A model generated the notes under the pieces. The model had not been told where the DNA came from. It searched no databases and saw only the letters and a list, made by a program, of their open reading frames with translations. 64,000 bases of DNA from Polytrichum commune (lineage: Eukaryota; Streptophyta; Polytrichopsida; Polytrichales; Polytrichaceae), in contig OX485808.1 in the NCBI GenBank assembly GCA_950295325.1, forward strand, positions 34,743,180-34,807,179, in the 5' to 3' direction. Both the position numbers and the translations under genes were made by a program. Shown here piece by piece: positions 1-11,827 of this stretch (positions are counted from its first letter, which is position 1; every line of letters begins with the position of its first letter).

Positions 1-720
1 AATAAGATAAAATTGGAGCTTTTGGATATGGTATGTCTAATGTCTTGTGTAGTGTTGCCGCATCATCTTCATGTTTACCCTCTAATTCTAAAATGTTCAT
101 ATGTTTCTTCAAATGATGAAGATGGTAGCCCAATCCATTGCATCCACTTCAAGCCCACAAATAAAGACCCGCATAAGAGCATCAAGGGGCTTCAAGTTCA
201 CCCTATTGCGCAAGTGCCATCAAGTAGCAATGCTAGGAGGGTACCCTTTGACTATTCGGAAAAGTGCAACTACCTTTTAGACATCACCAACTATTCCGGG
301 GCTTTATAGCTATTGAGATTTGTTTAGACCCTAATTTAGCCTTGGACGGGTTCAAATCCACTTTGGACGGGTTCTAAATACAACATTAACAAAATCCCCC
401 CCAAAAAAGGTACAAATATCAATTACATTATGTCATATAGAGCATGTGAATATAAGCATAATGCAATCAATCCACTAATATCCAATCAAAATATCAATCT
501 TGAAGTGCTAGTGAATAAGAATTAGTATATTTAAACATGTTGAACATTTAAAAAACAAACAAGATACTTATCCTTAATAATATGACTTAACACCAACATA
601 GATCCTATGTTTATTTTTTAGAATCTACGTTTATATTCTAATTATATCTGACATAGATTATATTTAATTAAACTTCTATTTAATTAAATAATAATCCATT
701 AAATTAATTAATTAATTTAA
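1..720. other. AT-rich flank with one small open frame
   Basis: An open frame on the plus strand at 13-309 could encode 98 residues, but I recognise no domain and the length is compatible with chance. The rest, especially 400-720, is very AT-rich and rich in stops. No copy of the hAT terminal motif CAGGGTTGTCTAT occurs here, so the left end of the neighbouring transposon copy is either outside the window or lost. I cannot tell whether this stretch is host DNA or further cargo of that element. Confidence 0.4.
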
Positions 721-897
721 CTAACCTCCCCTCCCCTCCCTCTACCTCCCTCTCTCCCTCCCTCGCCTCTCCCTCCTCTCTCCCTCCCTCCCTCCCTCTC
801 CCTCCCTCCCTCCCTCCCCCTCCCCCCCCCCCCGTCCGACCCGTTCCCGCCCCGTCCGACCTCGTTCCCCCCCGTCCGCCCCCGTTCCCACTCTAGA
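721..897. repeat. C-rich satellite at transposase side of hAT copy 1
   Basis: A (CCCT)n-like tract passes into units of the type cccCGTCCGacc and cgttccc. This is the reverse complement of the G-rich CGGACGGGG minisatellite found at five other places in the window. It ends about 25 bp before the TATA box of the transposase gene of copy 1, as in copy 2. The pure (CCCT)n portion at 721-830 is not typical of the other blocks and may mark where copy 1 was cut or rearranged. Confidence 0.8.
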
Positions 898-920
898 TTC
901 GTTAACCTCCTCCATGAGTA

Positions 921-929
921 CTATAAATT
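921..929 (+). promoter_or_regulatory. TATA box of transposase gene, copy 1
   Basis: The sequence ctataaatt lies just downstream of the C-rich satellite and about 230 bp before the likely start codon. The same box and spacing occur in copy 2 (31131-31140 on the minus strand). Between box and ATG both copies have a conserved leader ending in tttgtatttgcag, which resembles a 3' splice site, so a small leader intron is possible. Confidence 0.6.
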
Positions 930-1158
930 AAGGGTTCAAGGTGCCATTTTTGCCTCCACTGTCATAGTGTGTCTCAAGACTTTTGATTCTCCTCCAAGGA
1001 GTGAGGATTGAATGCGTGAGACCCGATTGCAGAGGATACTTTGTCCATTCTGGTCACTGTGAATTAGGGATGCCCTTGTGGCACTCTTGAACAGGACCTA
1101 GTATGCGATCAAAGCTACTTGCTCTACATTGTTTGTATTTGCAGGTTTTGTTGAAGTC

Positions 1159-4100
1159 ATGCCACGCCGACATGATGCATGGGATCATTGGTACGAGGAT
1201 AAGGGGCTGGTTCCCGGTAAATCACAAAGGCAGGTTAAATGTAGGTTTTGCTCGTTCGTCATATCTTACCGAGGAAATAGAATGTTGGCCCACCTTGGTT
1301 ATAGACCTCCTTTAGGGGGTGCTTCTGATGTTTCCTCATGTAGGATGGTACCCCCGCATATTAGGGTCTTGTTTGAAAATTGCGGAGGCATTGTGCCCTT
1401 ACATGTAGGCATTGTAAATGAGGACTCTCCGATGCGAGATGATGTACCTCTAGAGCCTATTATAGCGGACTCCGTAGTTAGTGAAACAGAGCCTTTGCTT
1501 ATGTCCCAATCCACTCAGCATTCTGATCTTGTGATATATAGCACACCTCCTCGTGAACTACGTCAACTCAACATACCGGAGGGGTTCAATGTGTCAACAA
1601 AACAACTCCTCGATAGAGCATGGGCAACGGCTTTTTATGAAGCTAACATTCCTTTCAACATTGTGAGACATCCAGCATTTGTTCATGCTGTGCGTGAAAC
1701 TGCCTGTCATCGAATGCCAGCCTACACACCACCATCGTACAATGCCATCCGTACGAAGTTGTTAACTGATAAAAAGGTTGACCTAGACAGGGAAGTGAAG
1801 GAGAAGCTGGGGAATTCCGTTGACAAATACGGCGTTACAATATGTTGTGATGGATGGGACAATGTGCAAAACAAACCTCTCCTAAACGTTCTTCAATGTG
1901 GCACAAAGGGAGACGTCTTCTTGGGTACCATTGATACCACGGGGAATCACAAGGATCATGTCTACGTTGCTGCTCAAATTCAACCATTTGTGGAAAAGGT
2001 TGGTCGACATAATGTGGTCCAAGTTTGCACCGACAATGCCCCGGTTATGGCCTCCGTTTGCCGCGACTTGATTCCAGCAAATCCCGATCTATATGTTCAA
2101 GGATGTGCTGCGCATTGCCTAGATCTCCTCTTAGAAGATTGGGGGAAGGAGGAATGGGTTAAAAAGTTGGTAAAAAAAGGGCGCCATATTTGTGTTTTTA
2201 TAAAAAACCATCATGCTCCTCAAGCTATATTCCGGAGGTTGTCACCAAATCTCTCACTCCGCCTACCTGTAGAGACCCGTTTTGCAACAAGCTTCATCAT
2301 GATAGAACGTCTTCTCCAAGTACGCAATGCTTTGGAAAGAATGGTGGTTGATGATGATTGGTCTACTCTAATGCGTGATTTGAGGAGGAGATCAGGCACC
2401 GCTTGGACGAAGGGCTTTGCAGTGCGACGCTTTATACGTTCCGATGGATTCTGGAACACATGCGAAAATTTCTTGTATATGGTGATCCCGGTTGTTAAAG
2501 CTCTTCGTGTATTTGATGGCAAGGCGCCTGCAATGGGATTGGCTTGGAAGGTCATGCATGATTTACAAACCCATATTCGTGGATTCAGTAAACCTCCATT
2601 TCGCTTAAGCCCTGAGCTTGCTGCAAATGCTATGGTAACGTTTGAAAATAGATGGAGGTTGATGTTGAATGATCTTCATTGGGCTGGAGCGATGTTAAAT
2701 CCGCTTCTACGTGGTTGGGCCCCACTCCATGAGCATGAGAATTCGAGGACAATCCTAAATCGAGTTCTTCGCAGATTTACTCCAGATCAAGACACTTATG
2801 TCCAAATCCTCCACCAGTACTAAGATTTCCTTGAAAATCGAGGGCCTTTTGCTGATTCTACAGACCCGAACGTGCATGCCGCACCTCTCCATGAATGGTG
2901 GGATGCAATGGGAGGTGGAGCTAAGGCCCTCCAAACAATAGCGAGACGTATCCTTGCACAAGTATGTTCCGCGTCCGCATGTGAGCGCAATTGGAGCATG
3001 TATTCATATGTTCACAACAAGAGTCGCAATCGCTTGAAGCATAGTCGTGCTGAGGACCTCGTCTATATATATACCAATAGTAGGCTCATTCGACATCGGA
3101 GGGGCCCGAACCTGCACAATGGTACGAAGTGAATGAGGTCCATTCTGACAATGACCTTGACGAAGAAGATGACAACGAAGTTGACGTGGATCCAAATGAT
3201 AGGGCCGGAAATGATGACGACAACAATGTTGATGACATTGACGATGATTTGGATGATCTCGATTCAGAGAAATCTGATTCTGATGATGAAGATGAGGGTT
3301 ATAATAGTAATGATAGAAACCTTGGGGTGTTTGATTTTGATGAAGCGGATGTCCCCCATAATAACGACGGAATGCATGACGATCATGAGGGGTCTATTGG
3401 AGGTCCACCTTTTGAAACCCTCCATACTGGACAAGGTTGTCGCCTTGACCATAATGTTGCTATGGGGGCAACAGAGAATGTAGGAATTGAAGTAGATTCC
3501 TTGCAACCTCACAGCGATTCCCTTTCTTTTGGTGGAGGTGACAATGTACTACCCGCAAACGAGCCAACGCATGTTCAACAGGATCCACTTCCAGCCAGAG
3601 TACATTCTGAATCCATGGACGCCTCCCTCATATCCAACCATCGTACCGAAGTTCAAACGTCAAATGTTGTTGAAATGCCTATAACCCGATGTCATGCTCT
3701 TCAAGGAATTGCATCCACCTCTACTGTGCAAGTGCATGCACAACGTCAACATCGTCCTCTCACTCGAAGTATTGCCAATACTTCTAGATTGGGTGTTTCA
3801 CTAGCAACTACTGTGGGTGACTTTGGTTGCTATACACAATGTTTCAAGTCGTGGTAGAGATGGAGGGCGCCATAGAACTACGAGAGGTGTCAAACGTACT
3901 AGGAAGAGGTATCAAGGAAGATCGCTTCCGTTTACTGCTGAAGACTACAATGAAGATGAGGGTAGACCACATCTAGATGAAAATGGCATACATGATGCAG
4001 AAGGCTCCCGGCCCACCAAGAAGATAATTATCTCACAACGTGACCGAGAGTTGCGTCTTCGGAGCGCGACTCCCCAAACAGATGATGATTTCAGCACAGA

Positions 4101-4164
4101 CGAGTCTGAAGAGGACCCAAGATGTGTCGAAGCAAATGATCCCACAATACGGATTCGAACGTAA
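1159..4164 (+). pseudogene. hAT transposase (BED, DUF659, dimerisation domain), broken copy
   Basis: This is a homologue of the intact transposase at 30901-27704. An N-terminal BED-type finger (CRFC, then AHLGY) is followed by a DUF659-like RNase-H core with CDGW and CTDNA carrying the first two acidic catalytic residues. The C-terminal hAT dimerisation region, with CERNWS, is at 2872-3100. Broken as follows: an in-frame TAA at 2821-2823 where the other copy has a glutamine codon; a frame change near 3110-3120 before the acidic tail; and a deletion of roughly 190 bp near 3845 before the basic GVKRTRKR segment. The start MPRR was chosen because the upstream frame overlaps a splice-acceptor-like leader. 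It is unlikely to make active transposase, though the first 554 residues are open. Confidence 0.88.
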
Positions 4165-4757
4165 TAGTTTTGCAAAAATGTGGTCTTTCGGTGTTCCCAC
4201 GTACTCCCGTAATTTATTACTTACGTCAAAATTGATACAACCTTAGGGCCTTCGGTAAGACATTTAGACCACAAAGCGAATGCTACCTTCGTAGTTGTAT
4301 CGTTTATATGATGTATTATTCTTACGGTGAATAGAGTTTTGTTTTTATTTATTGAGCTTCTTGAAGCAAATGTTTTTATAAATATTGCAAGCCATCTATT
4401 GTTCGATTGTACATGCTTCGTTGGTGGCTTCCTATTTTTTGGAATATTTCTATGTGTTTTACATAATTATATATTTATATGTTATTCAATATTGGCTATG
4501 TAGTTATTAGTTAATAGTACTCTTGGTGAGACTATCATATGAATGACTATTATTCAAGTAAATTTTTAAAAATTTCAAAAAACATTAAAACATATGGCAT
4601 CCATATGATATCTTTTACACGTTCTAATCACTTTGAAATGAAAAAATTGTCAGTAAATCCTCTTCATATTACATATATTTTTAATATGAAATATGTTCAT
4701 TGTGTCCAAAATTTTCCTCCCTTCCTGTACAACTTTCTAAACAATCTACAAAAATTC
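4165..4757. other. Shared 3' region between convergent genes, copy 1
   Basis: About 590 bp of AT-rich DNA lies between the stop codons of the convergent transposase and RING genes. It is homologous to 27005-27703 in the second copy and so belongs to the element. I see no gene in it; it presumably holds the two facing polyadenylation regions. Confidence 0.7.
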
Positions 4758-7082
4758 CTAATCCGAATCTGAATCGAGGTCTATAGCCACTGAACTAGCT
4801 GGATGAAGATGAAGTCCTCGTCGTGCTCGTGATGATTCACTAGCTTCCATGCTTCGCGCTACTCCACGGGTGAGATATGAGCGACTTCCGGGAGACAATG
4901 GAACGGCATTACGTGGTCTGGGCCCACCATTTAGCCATTTCAAAACCGCATCACCCGTAACTTTATGCAAGATCGCATCAATTGCACTCAATTGCAGCCT
5001 ATTCTGGTGGTACCCCTCCTCTAATTGCAATTCAAGTCTCGGATCCCGTTCCATAGGCATGTCATCTGCATCTTGTTCCAAATCATGCTCCGATACTAAT
5101 TCGAGACCTGCTGCATTGTACCAAGGAGGGTGCTTGCCGCTCTTTAATTGTCTGCTTGTTGTATCCCAATGCCAACCAAGAGTTTGGTAAAAAAATCTTT
5201 TCAAGCCATGTTCGGGGGTGTTGTTGGGATATAACTCGTCTGCAACATACAAAATTTGACGTGCACTCCGTGTCCATGCTCCATTCTTGTTCTCGTTCCA
5301 TAGCTCAACCTTGGCACAATTGTATAACCAACTCCACTCAACACACTGCCCATCAAACTCTTGAAGTTCGAAAGGAAAGTCCCATGGCTTTAACACCCAG
5401 TCGTTAGGCATGCAATCCCGAAGGCCAAATTGGAGGTACAAACGAGGGTGAAAGGGTGATCTACAATGAGGACATTAGCGGTTCTTGATCATATTCCCTA
5501 TTAGACATTGTGGATGGAATTGGGCCCCACATGATCCAACTTGAAAGCATCCCTCTGGGCCAAATGGACATTGGCAAATCGCACACACGGATCCGTAAAA
5601 AACCATTGGATGTGGATTTGGCCATAACTTCTCACCAATCATGCGGACATGATATTCATGCACTTGTTGCATATCCCAATGGTGATTTTCATCCGGCACT
5701 TGCTTCCAATCGATGCTCCCGCTTGGCAATGTCCAATTACACTCATCCCACCAACTAGGGTACATCTGCTCATCTTCTGGCCACGAAGTGAGCATCATGT
5801 TCCGCATTCTCTGATTGCGGTTCCATTCTTTCTGGATGCTCTCAAACTCAGCTTCAAATTGCCGGGCCTTTGCTATAGCAAACAATGTGTCTGTCCTCAT
5901 ATTTTTGCGCTCTACAATCGCATCCAAGAGAAATTTCTTTAGCTTGCCATTCTGCTCCTCCAGTTGACCAAGAATATCAAGGTCAATCTTGGCTTTATAA
6001 TCAACAACAACTTCATTGACCACTTGAAGTTGTTGATGCATGTCAACCACCTCTTTTTGCAAAGCCTCCATCTTTGATTGCATTACTTGATTCATCGTAC
6101 ATACTTCCAAAGTTTGTGACTTTGCAATCCTGGCTTCTTCTAAAGCTGTGTCCCTCTCTACTTGCAAAGACTAAAAATTACTGTCAGTTGTTGCCATTGG
6201 TGCACTGCTTGAACTGCCAGCCCCCATCGTAAGTGTTACAACTTGATTTTCCAAATCGAGAATCCTTGCTTTGTACTCACGAATTTCCTCAGCATGTTGC
6301 TTACGCAATTCTTCCATTTTTCTCTCCAATGTGTCCTCTCCAAGTTCACCAAGGTTTACCTCGTTACCCACCTCGTTGACAAAATTATTGACCTCAACTT
6401 CTACAATGTTATCTTGGTTTACAGTATCCTCCATGCCGTCCTCCATATTTGCAACCACCTCCCCACTTACTGTCTCAATGTCATTGTCTGCTCGACAAGA
6501 ATGACGTGGCATTTTTGGTTCCCGATCATCTGGAACTGGGGTCCTAGGATCATCTACTAGTCTGGAATTCTCCCTGAACCATTCCGGAACGGGAATGTAT
6601 GGAATATCTAGAACTGTACACTTAGTAAATGCAATTTCAATACCTCTAAATTTCTTCTCATTCAGAGCACCCAAACTTGAGCAATCCACTCTAACTCGCA
6701 ACACGTGCTCCGTATACATCATACATGCCACTGACTTCGGAATTGCGCCCTTGCGCCATCTTTCCAAATTGGAGATATTTCTAAGGATTGTTAAAAATCT
6801 CCATTTTGTCTCCACATCTTAAAGTTGGTTATAATTCGCACTGATGGACCTGCAATGTATCTCGTGACAAGGTCTTGGCCACAAACGATCAAAGTGAGGG
6901 AAGCCCACATATTGCATTGCAATATTCGCAGTCCACGGCTGTGGTACCCTCTCCCAACCTGTCCTCGCTTTTTGGGTGTGGTCATCATAAATATCCCACT
7001 CCAACTCAGCGAATTTGCGTTGATATATTTTGGCCTCCCTTGATCTTCCACTTGCCATGTCTATAGATCCTCCACTTGCCAT
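4758..7082 (-). pseudogene. RING-like coiled-coil protein of the hAT element, broken copy
   Basis: This is homologous end to end to the gene at 24731-27004 and convergent with the transposase. The frame is preserved throughout but interrupted by three in-frame stops, at 6816-6818, 6168-6170 and 5472-5474; the last lies inside the zinc finger just before CPHC. Visible parts in order: a Gly/Ser-rich start (MASGG), a conserved globular region, an acidic stretch, a long coiled coil, the finger with CAICQCPF and CGAQFHPQC, a globular C-terminal part, and a tail ending LDSDSD. The last segment (5471-4758) is intact and shows the C-terminus that the other copy has lost to a stop. The start is the first ATG after the conserved leader. 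Confidence 0.82.
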
Positions 7083-7430
7083 ATCCACCCCAATTGTGGT
7101 TTCTAAGTCTAGTGTATAACTCTATAGTTTTAAAATACTACTTGCACTTCATAATAGTGCTACAAAAACATCCAAGCATACACTTCAAAATAGTGTTGCC
7201 GTGGAATAAGTTCAAAAATGTTGTTAAAAATTAAAGTAAAAAAACAGCCACCAAAAACACACCCACAAAACACGTGAGTATTTCCCCAATAGAGATAAAA
7301 GGGCCCCCAAATAGGGACCCCACACTCCCCCGAATGCCCCGCGTGCCCCACGCTCTCTTTAAGAGGAGGGCCGACCGGGCTCCCACAAGGAGTAGAATGA
7401 GGTAGATAAGTGGTCCCCCCACTTATATAC
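7083..7430 (-). promoter_or_regulatory. Promoter and leader of RING gene, copy 1
   Basis: The minus strand reads tatataag at 7429-7422, directly at the satellite edge, followed by about 340 bp of leader to the first ATG at 7082. The same leader is recognisable in copy 2 (23700-24730), where it has been lengthened by an insertion. No other gene is visible here. Confidence 0.6.
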
Positions 7431-7742
7431 CCCGTCCTCCCTCCCGTTCCCCTCCCCCGTTCCCCTAATCCCGTTCCCATCCATCCCGTCCTATCCAAAC
7501 CTCCTAAACCCGCTCCCATCCCCCGCTCCCCACGTTCCCACACGCTCCCCGCGTTCCCCCCCGTCCGCCCCCCCCCCTTCCCACTTACCTTCCCCTCCCT
7601 CCCCGTCCTCCCTCCCCGTCCGACCCTTCCCCCCCCCCCCCCCGTCCGACCCCACGTTCCCCCGCGTTCCCACACGTCCGCCCGCGCTCCCCACCCGTTC
7701 CCCCCGTCCGACCCTCCCGTCCGACCCTCTCCCCCATCCGAC
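7431..7742. repeat. C-rich/G-rich satellite upstream of RING gene, copy 1
   Basis: The plus strand is built of cccCGTCCGacc and cgttcccc units, so the coding strand of the RING gene sees the G-rich form. The block touches the TATA box of the RING gene on one side and the terminal region of the transposon on the other. Long proline-rich frames across it are a by-product of composition. Confidence 0.85.
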
Positions 7743-8031
7743 CTACACCCTCCTTAGTAATATTTTATTACTTTGATTTTAACAAAATGGTAAACACAAT
7801 GGCAAAATGGTTTACATGCCAAGGGAAATATGCACATCCACGTCGGCATTTTTTGCCACATAGGATGCCACCTTGGCAAGAAGGTAAGTATTTTACCCAC
7901 CCTACTAGGTTGACCCTAGTTTGACCCTACGAGGAGCCTATTGTGTCGTGACGGAGGGGTCCGACCCGACACGACGCGTCATGACGGCACGACCCCGTCA
8001 TGACGTTGCGATAGACAACCCTGCCCAATGA
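7743..8031. repeat. Terminal region and inverted terminus of hAT copy 1
   Basis: Homologous in inverted orientation to 15565-15835, the left end of the 23 kb element; it includes tttaccc, gccaaggtgg-like and GTGTCGTGACGGA segments. Two perfect 10 bp palindromes CGTCATGACG lie at 7977-7986 and 7996-8005. The terminus ...atagacaaccctg ends at 8023. The next eight bases, cccaatga (8024-8031), would be one half of the target-site duplication; the partner is not in the window. Confidence 0.85.
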
Positions 8032-8437
8032 TTTACTTAGAATATCGCATAATTGTTATTTTCATCCTTCAAATTGCGGCCGAGGGCAATCGACTTACAT
8101 CTAAAACTCTTATTCTAAATTGGATAGATATTTAATTGATCCAATAAATGACGTCGGCTGTGCCTAAATTCGGTTGCCACACATTCCACACAGCTATTTA
8201 TGCGCTGACATACCTTCCATCACCCTTGCCCATGAATTTTACAGCTGCTATAATAATTTTAGCAAACAGCCAATTATCCTACAAGCCTCTAAATTATCGA
8301 ACTCCATTCTCATCAGCTGGTGATGCTCTAGAGTAAGCCATTATCAATTCAATAAATGCATTGGCACGCGCCTCTTTTTATTGCCTTTCTACATAGCAAT
8401 ATCAATCCAGTTGAGTTGGTCTCAATCTCTACTCGCC

Positions 8438-11400
8438 ATGGCGGATTCAGTCTCAACCGCTGTGTTGGTTGTGCTCCACGCCCATGGCATGGGCATTCCT
8501 CTTACCTTTCGCGTGGATGAGAATGGACATGCTTCAGTGTCTAGTCAGCGTTTGAGTCTTAGATTCACTTTTCTAGAAGACACTATTAGTATTGAGGAGG
8601 AGGTTTTCGATGACCTCACGTCTGAACTAACTCACACAATTGGCCAGTTATCAATTCGTGATGAGAATGACTGCAAGATGTGGAGACTTGCTCCCGGCAG
8701 GTATAAGGTCTATGGATTGACAGATTCCCAGATGGCAGCATCTACGGAAATTCTTACCCCTAGCCGTTCATCTACGTGCACTATGCATACCCCTCTTCCT
8801 ACTGATGTAAAGGTCAAGGTAGAGCCAGGACCAAAGACTCCTCGTTTTGCAAAAGTTAAGGTCGAACCGGGCACTTTTAATTCAGTCATCACCCTTTCAT
8901 CAGACGACGATGACAGTCCTCGCAGATCCACGCCTTTCGTTCCTAGTCCACCCAACCATTCTGGTCAGTCGAAGTCTCTTGTAGTTGTTTCAGATAAGTG
9001 TCTTCCATTGCAACCGCCTTCTTCATGTGTGTGCGTCAGTATCGTAGACTGTTTGAAAAAGTTGGCTACTAGGCCAGGGGAGAAGAATCTCCTAAAGAAG
9101 CTTGACTACAGTTCCATTAGACATGAGAGAGTTGAGTACTTGCCTGCAATATTTAACGGTGATGTCATGTTTGAGTTGCCTCTTGCCGGTACTTCAGCCT
9201 CACAGACGCAAGCAAAATCTATGCAGGGCATGGATAAACGATACGATGGTCATGTCTAGACCAAAACCATCACGACCAACATCACTAATGATATGGGTCT
9301 CTCTTTTAATTTCGGTTCTCAAGTTGTGTCGGTCACCTGCGGTGTGAGAATAAGGAGTGCGCCTACCTGACCCGTGAGCATCGCATCTTCGAAGTGAACG
9401 AGACAGAGTTTGACGGATGTACCTTGCAAGCATTTGTTGTTGGCCAGGGTCCTCCCAAAGATTCGACTCTGGTTTGCAAGGTGTGTAAGGAACCTCCCGC
9501 TTGTCTTGCCACTTGTAGAGCTAAGATCTATTATGTATCGGGCAAGCGTAACAACACCCGTGTTTGCATCCACCTTGGAACCCATGAGCATCCTCTTAAA
9601 GTTGGCGACTATAGAGATACGAAGGTCAAAATTAGTAGCCTCATCAAAGATCAGATCGAGAAGACTCCACATGCCACGAAGAGTGCAGTTGTGTTGGAAG
9701 CAAGTAAGATGCTTGTTGGCAACTACTTGTTGAGGTCCGAGGACGATCCGCCAAAGACGCTTACTTTTGAGGAACTCGTTCCGGTGCTTGACCGATGCAA
9801 GGACATGGCCTCGGCCAACATCCGGAATAAGGTCGTCACCTTTAGATACTTGAGGAGGTATGGTGTGATGGATAGCATTACCAAGTTGTGGGGTCTCAGC
9901 AACTGGGCTTTTGTGCAAAAGAACATGTTTCCCGGTCAAGGTGCAGAGCTTGACAAGGTCTTCGTGTTCAAGATGTCGGAGGTGGGGCCTGGAAGTGGGG
10001 TGGACTTGGTGAAGCGAATGCAGCCCAAGGGGGACCTCGAGAATGCTTGGATAATTTCGACCACGTCAAACGGGTGAGGCAGTGGACCACCATGGCCTGT
10101 CATGTTTACGACTCGACTTATTGCTGTGTGATGACCATCGCATGTTGCGACATGCAATCCGAGGATATTGATGCGCAGATGGTGTTCTGGAAAAACCTCA
10201 ACGCAGTGATGGAGAGACATGGCGTCGAAAGGCCTTACTTCAAAGGATTCATGGCGGACAGTGCGCAGGCAAACTGGAATGCCGTCCGGGTCGTATACGG
10301 GAACGGCAAGAAGGAGGATCGCATGGACGATTGAGAGAGGACTTGTCAATTTCACTGGACCCAGTATCCACTAGGCCTGGTGGGTATCCGCTGGGGCCGT
10401 GACTGAAAAAACGTTGAGTAAATTGGAGTTGTGGCTTGCCTTTTGGCACTTCCACTATCGCCAATGGGGTGGATTTATGACAGGGGTAAGCTCATTCGAT
10501 TTTTGCCATGAACATCAATCCGGACTTTGAAGGGTGATATAGTTCTGAATTTCATGCTAACTTGACCTTGCATGCGATGCCCAGAAATTCACGGAGGTAG
10601 AACTTGCTGAGATGCCGTCTTGCAACCTTGCGGAGACTGTCCACAACAAGTGGCTTCAAGCATCCGGCAACAATGACGGTGATCTTTATGTCGCCACGGT
10701 GGATGACTATATCCGGGCATTCCTACAGGTCGTCAATTACTACCAGTACTTGAAGGGCGACGTGGGCGGGATTGGACCGAGCAAAAAAAACTAAGGCTGC
10801 GGATGGCGGAACGTAGGGCCCAGAAAACAGGTGACCCTAAGGTCCTCCAGGACCCCATGCTAGACATGCCCGGAGCCGACGAGTTCTGTACACGCGACCC
10901 TCACATGGCGGGAGAGGAAGTGTTTGGCTCGATGAAGCGGAAGCTAGACCTGCCCCTTGGAGCTGATGAAGAGTCGCACAGGCCTGATAAGGTCAACTTC
11001 TCGCATCCCCGTGGCATTGGTAGGGCTGTCAGGACTCGTTCCACTCACATGCCAATAATTCTTGAAGAGGAAGATTCCGATGTCCAAAAAATTGCACCCC
11101 CAACGCCACATGCCAACGATGTCATCCCGTCCCCCACCCCCAAGGGACGGATCCGGCACGTCTTTGTTGTCGAGGAGACTAGGGTGAACGTGAAGAGTGG
11201 CACATCGCTCGGTTGCCAAAGACTTCTGCCAAATGTTGTTGGGCCCAGAGAGCTGTCACCAAAAAGAAGTGTACTGAGAGAATCGTAAGGGGTGTGAAAT
11301 CAACCCCCGCCCCTACGTACACCGGTCTATGGCACAACACTAGGAGGAATGTGAAAGAGTCCACAGAGTTCTTCTTTTGCTCAGATGATATCGAGAGGTG

Positions 11401-11827
11401 CGTCAAGGGTAGGAGGCGCAAATGGGTCATTCAATACTCTGCGCAGCAGGAGAGACCAAGCATTCCAGATGTTTGGCCAGTGAAACTTGGTACAAACCTC
11501 AAGCAATGTGAGATCTTGGCCCTCGAAGCAGCCGGATTCCAACTGCTGCAAAAAGTGTCGGTCTCGCCCAGAAGGCTCTTTTCCACAACCCTGTCTCCGG
11601 CAAATCTAGACTCCGTGCCGGTGCCCGCGGATGCAGACAGGTATCCTAGCAAGAGAGAAGGGAAGATCGTCAAGCGCACCGCAACCCGTCCAAACCCTCA
11701 ACAGAGGCTATCCATGGGCTCTTCGGATTCCCTCAAAGCTCGACTCCGCTCGGTCACGATGATTCCTCACCCTGGCCATGGTTGCATCATTGCGCTAGAC
11801 TCGATGACGCCACCCGACGTGACATAA
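8438..11827 (+). pseudogene. MULE-like transposase gene with WRKY-GCM1-type finger, frameshifted
   Basis: Successive open frames read as one protein with frame changes: 8438-9259, 9394-10077, about 10047-10334, 10612-11288 and 11213-11827. The start ATG at 8438 has a good context (gccATGGcg). The N-terminal part (about 270 residues) has two VKVEPG motifs and VITLSSDDDD. The second part has a Cys/His arrangement (CKVCKEPPAC, then CIHLGTHEH) like WRKY-GCM1/FAR1-type zinc ligands. The third has MTIACCDMQ and FKGFMADSAQANW, which fit a MULE-type DDE core with its acidic residues. Later comes MPSCNLAETVHNKW and a basic C-terminal half. Family assignment is by motif resemblance; a domesticated gene with unrecognised introns is the alternative. 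It lies just outside hAT copy 1. Confidence 0.5.

Larger units (their letters stand above)
721..8023 (-). mobile_element. hAT-type transposon, copy 1 (decayed, left end missing)
   Basis: The order is satellite, transposase (+), short convergent gap, RING-finger gene (-), satellite, terminal region. The right end reads gatagacaaccctg, the same terminus as both ends of the 23 kb element at 15565-38634. It is oriented opposite to that element: its RING-side end faces right, whereas the RING-side end of the larger copy faces left. Both genes are homologous along their whole length to those at 24731-30901 but carry several breaks. The 8 bases after the end are cccaatga; the matching duplicate would lie at the missing left end. 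By eye the copies are roughly 90 percent alike in coding parts, so they share a recent ancestor. Its left boundary is uncertain. Confidence 0.8.

Noticed and set aside
3129-3857. The 242-codon acidic frame as a separate gene
   Set aside because: It is the frame-shifted acidic tail of the transposase, colinear with the intact copy at about 28930-28200.
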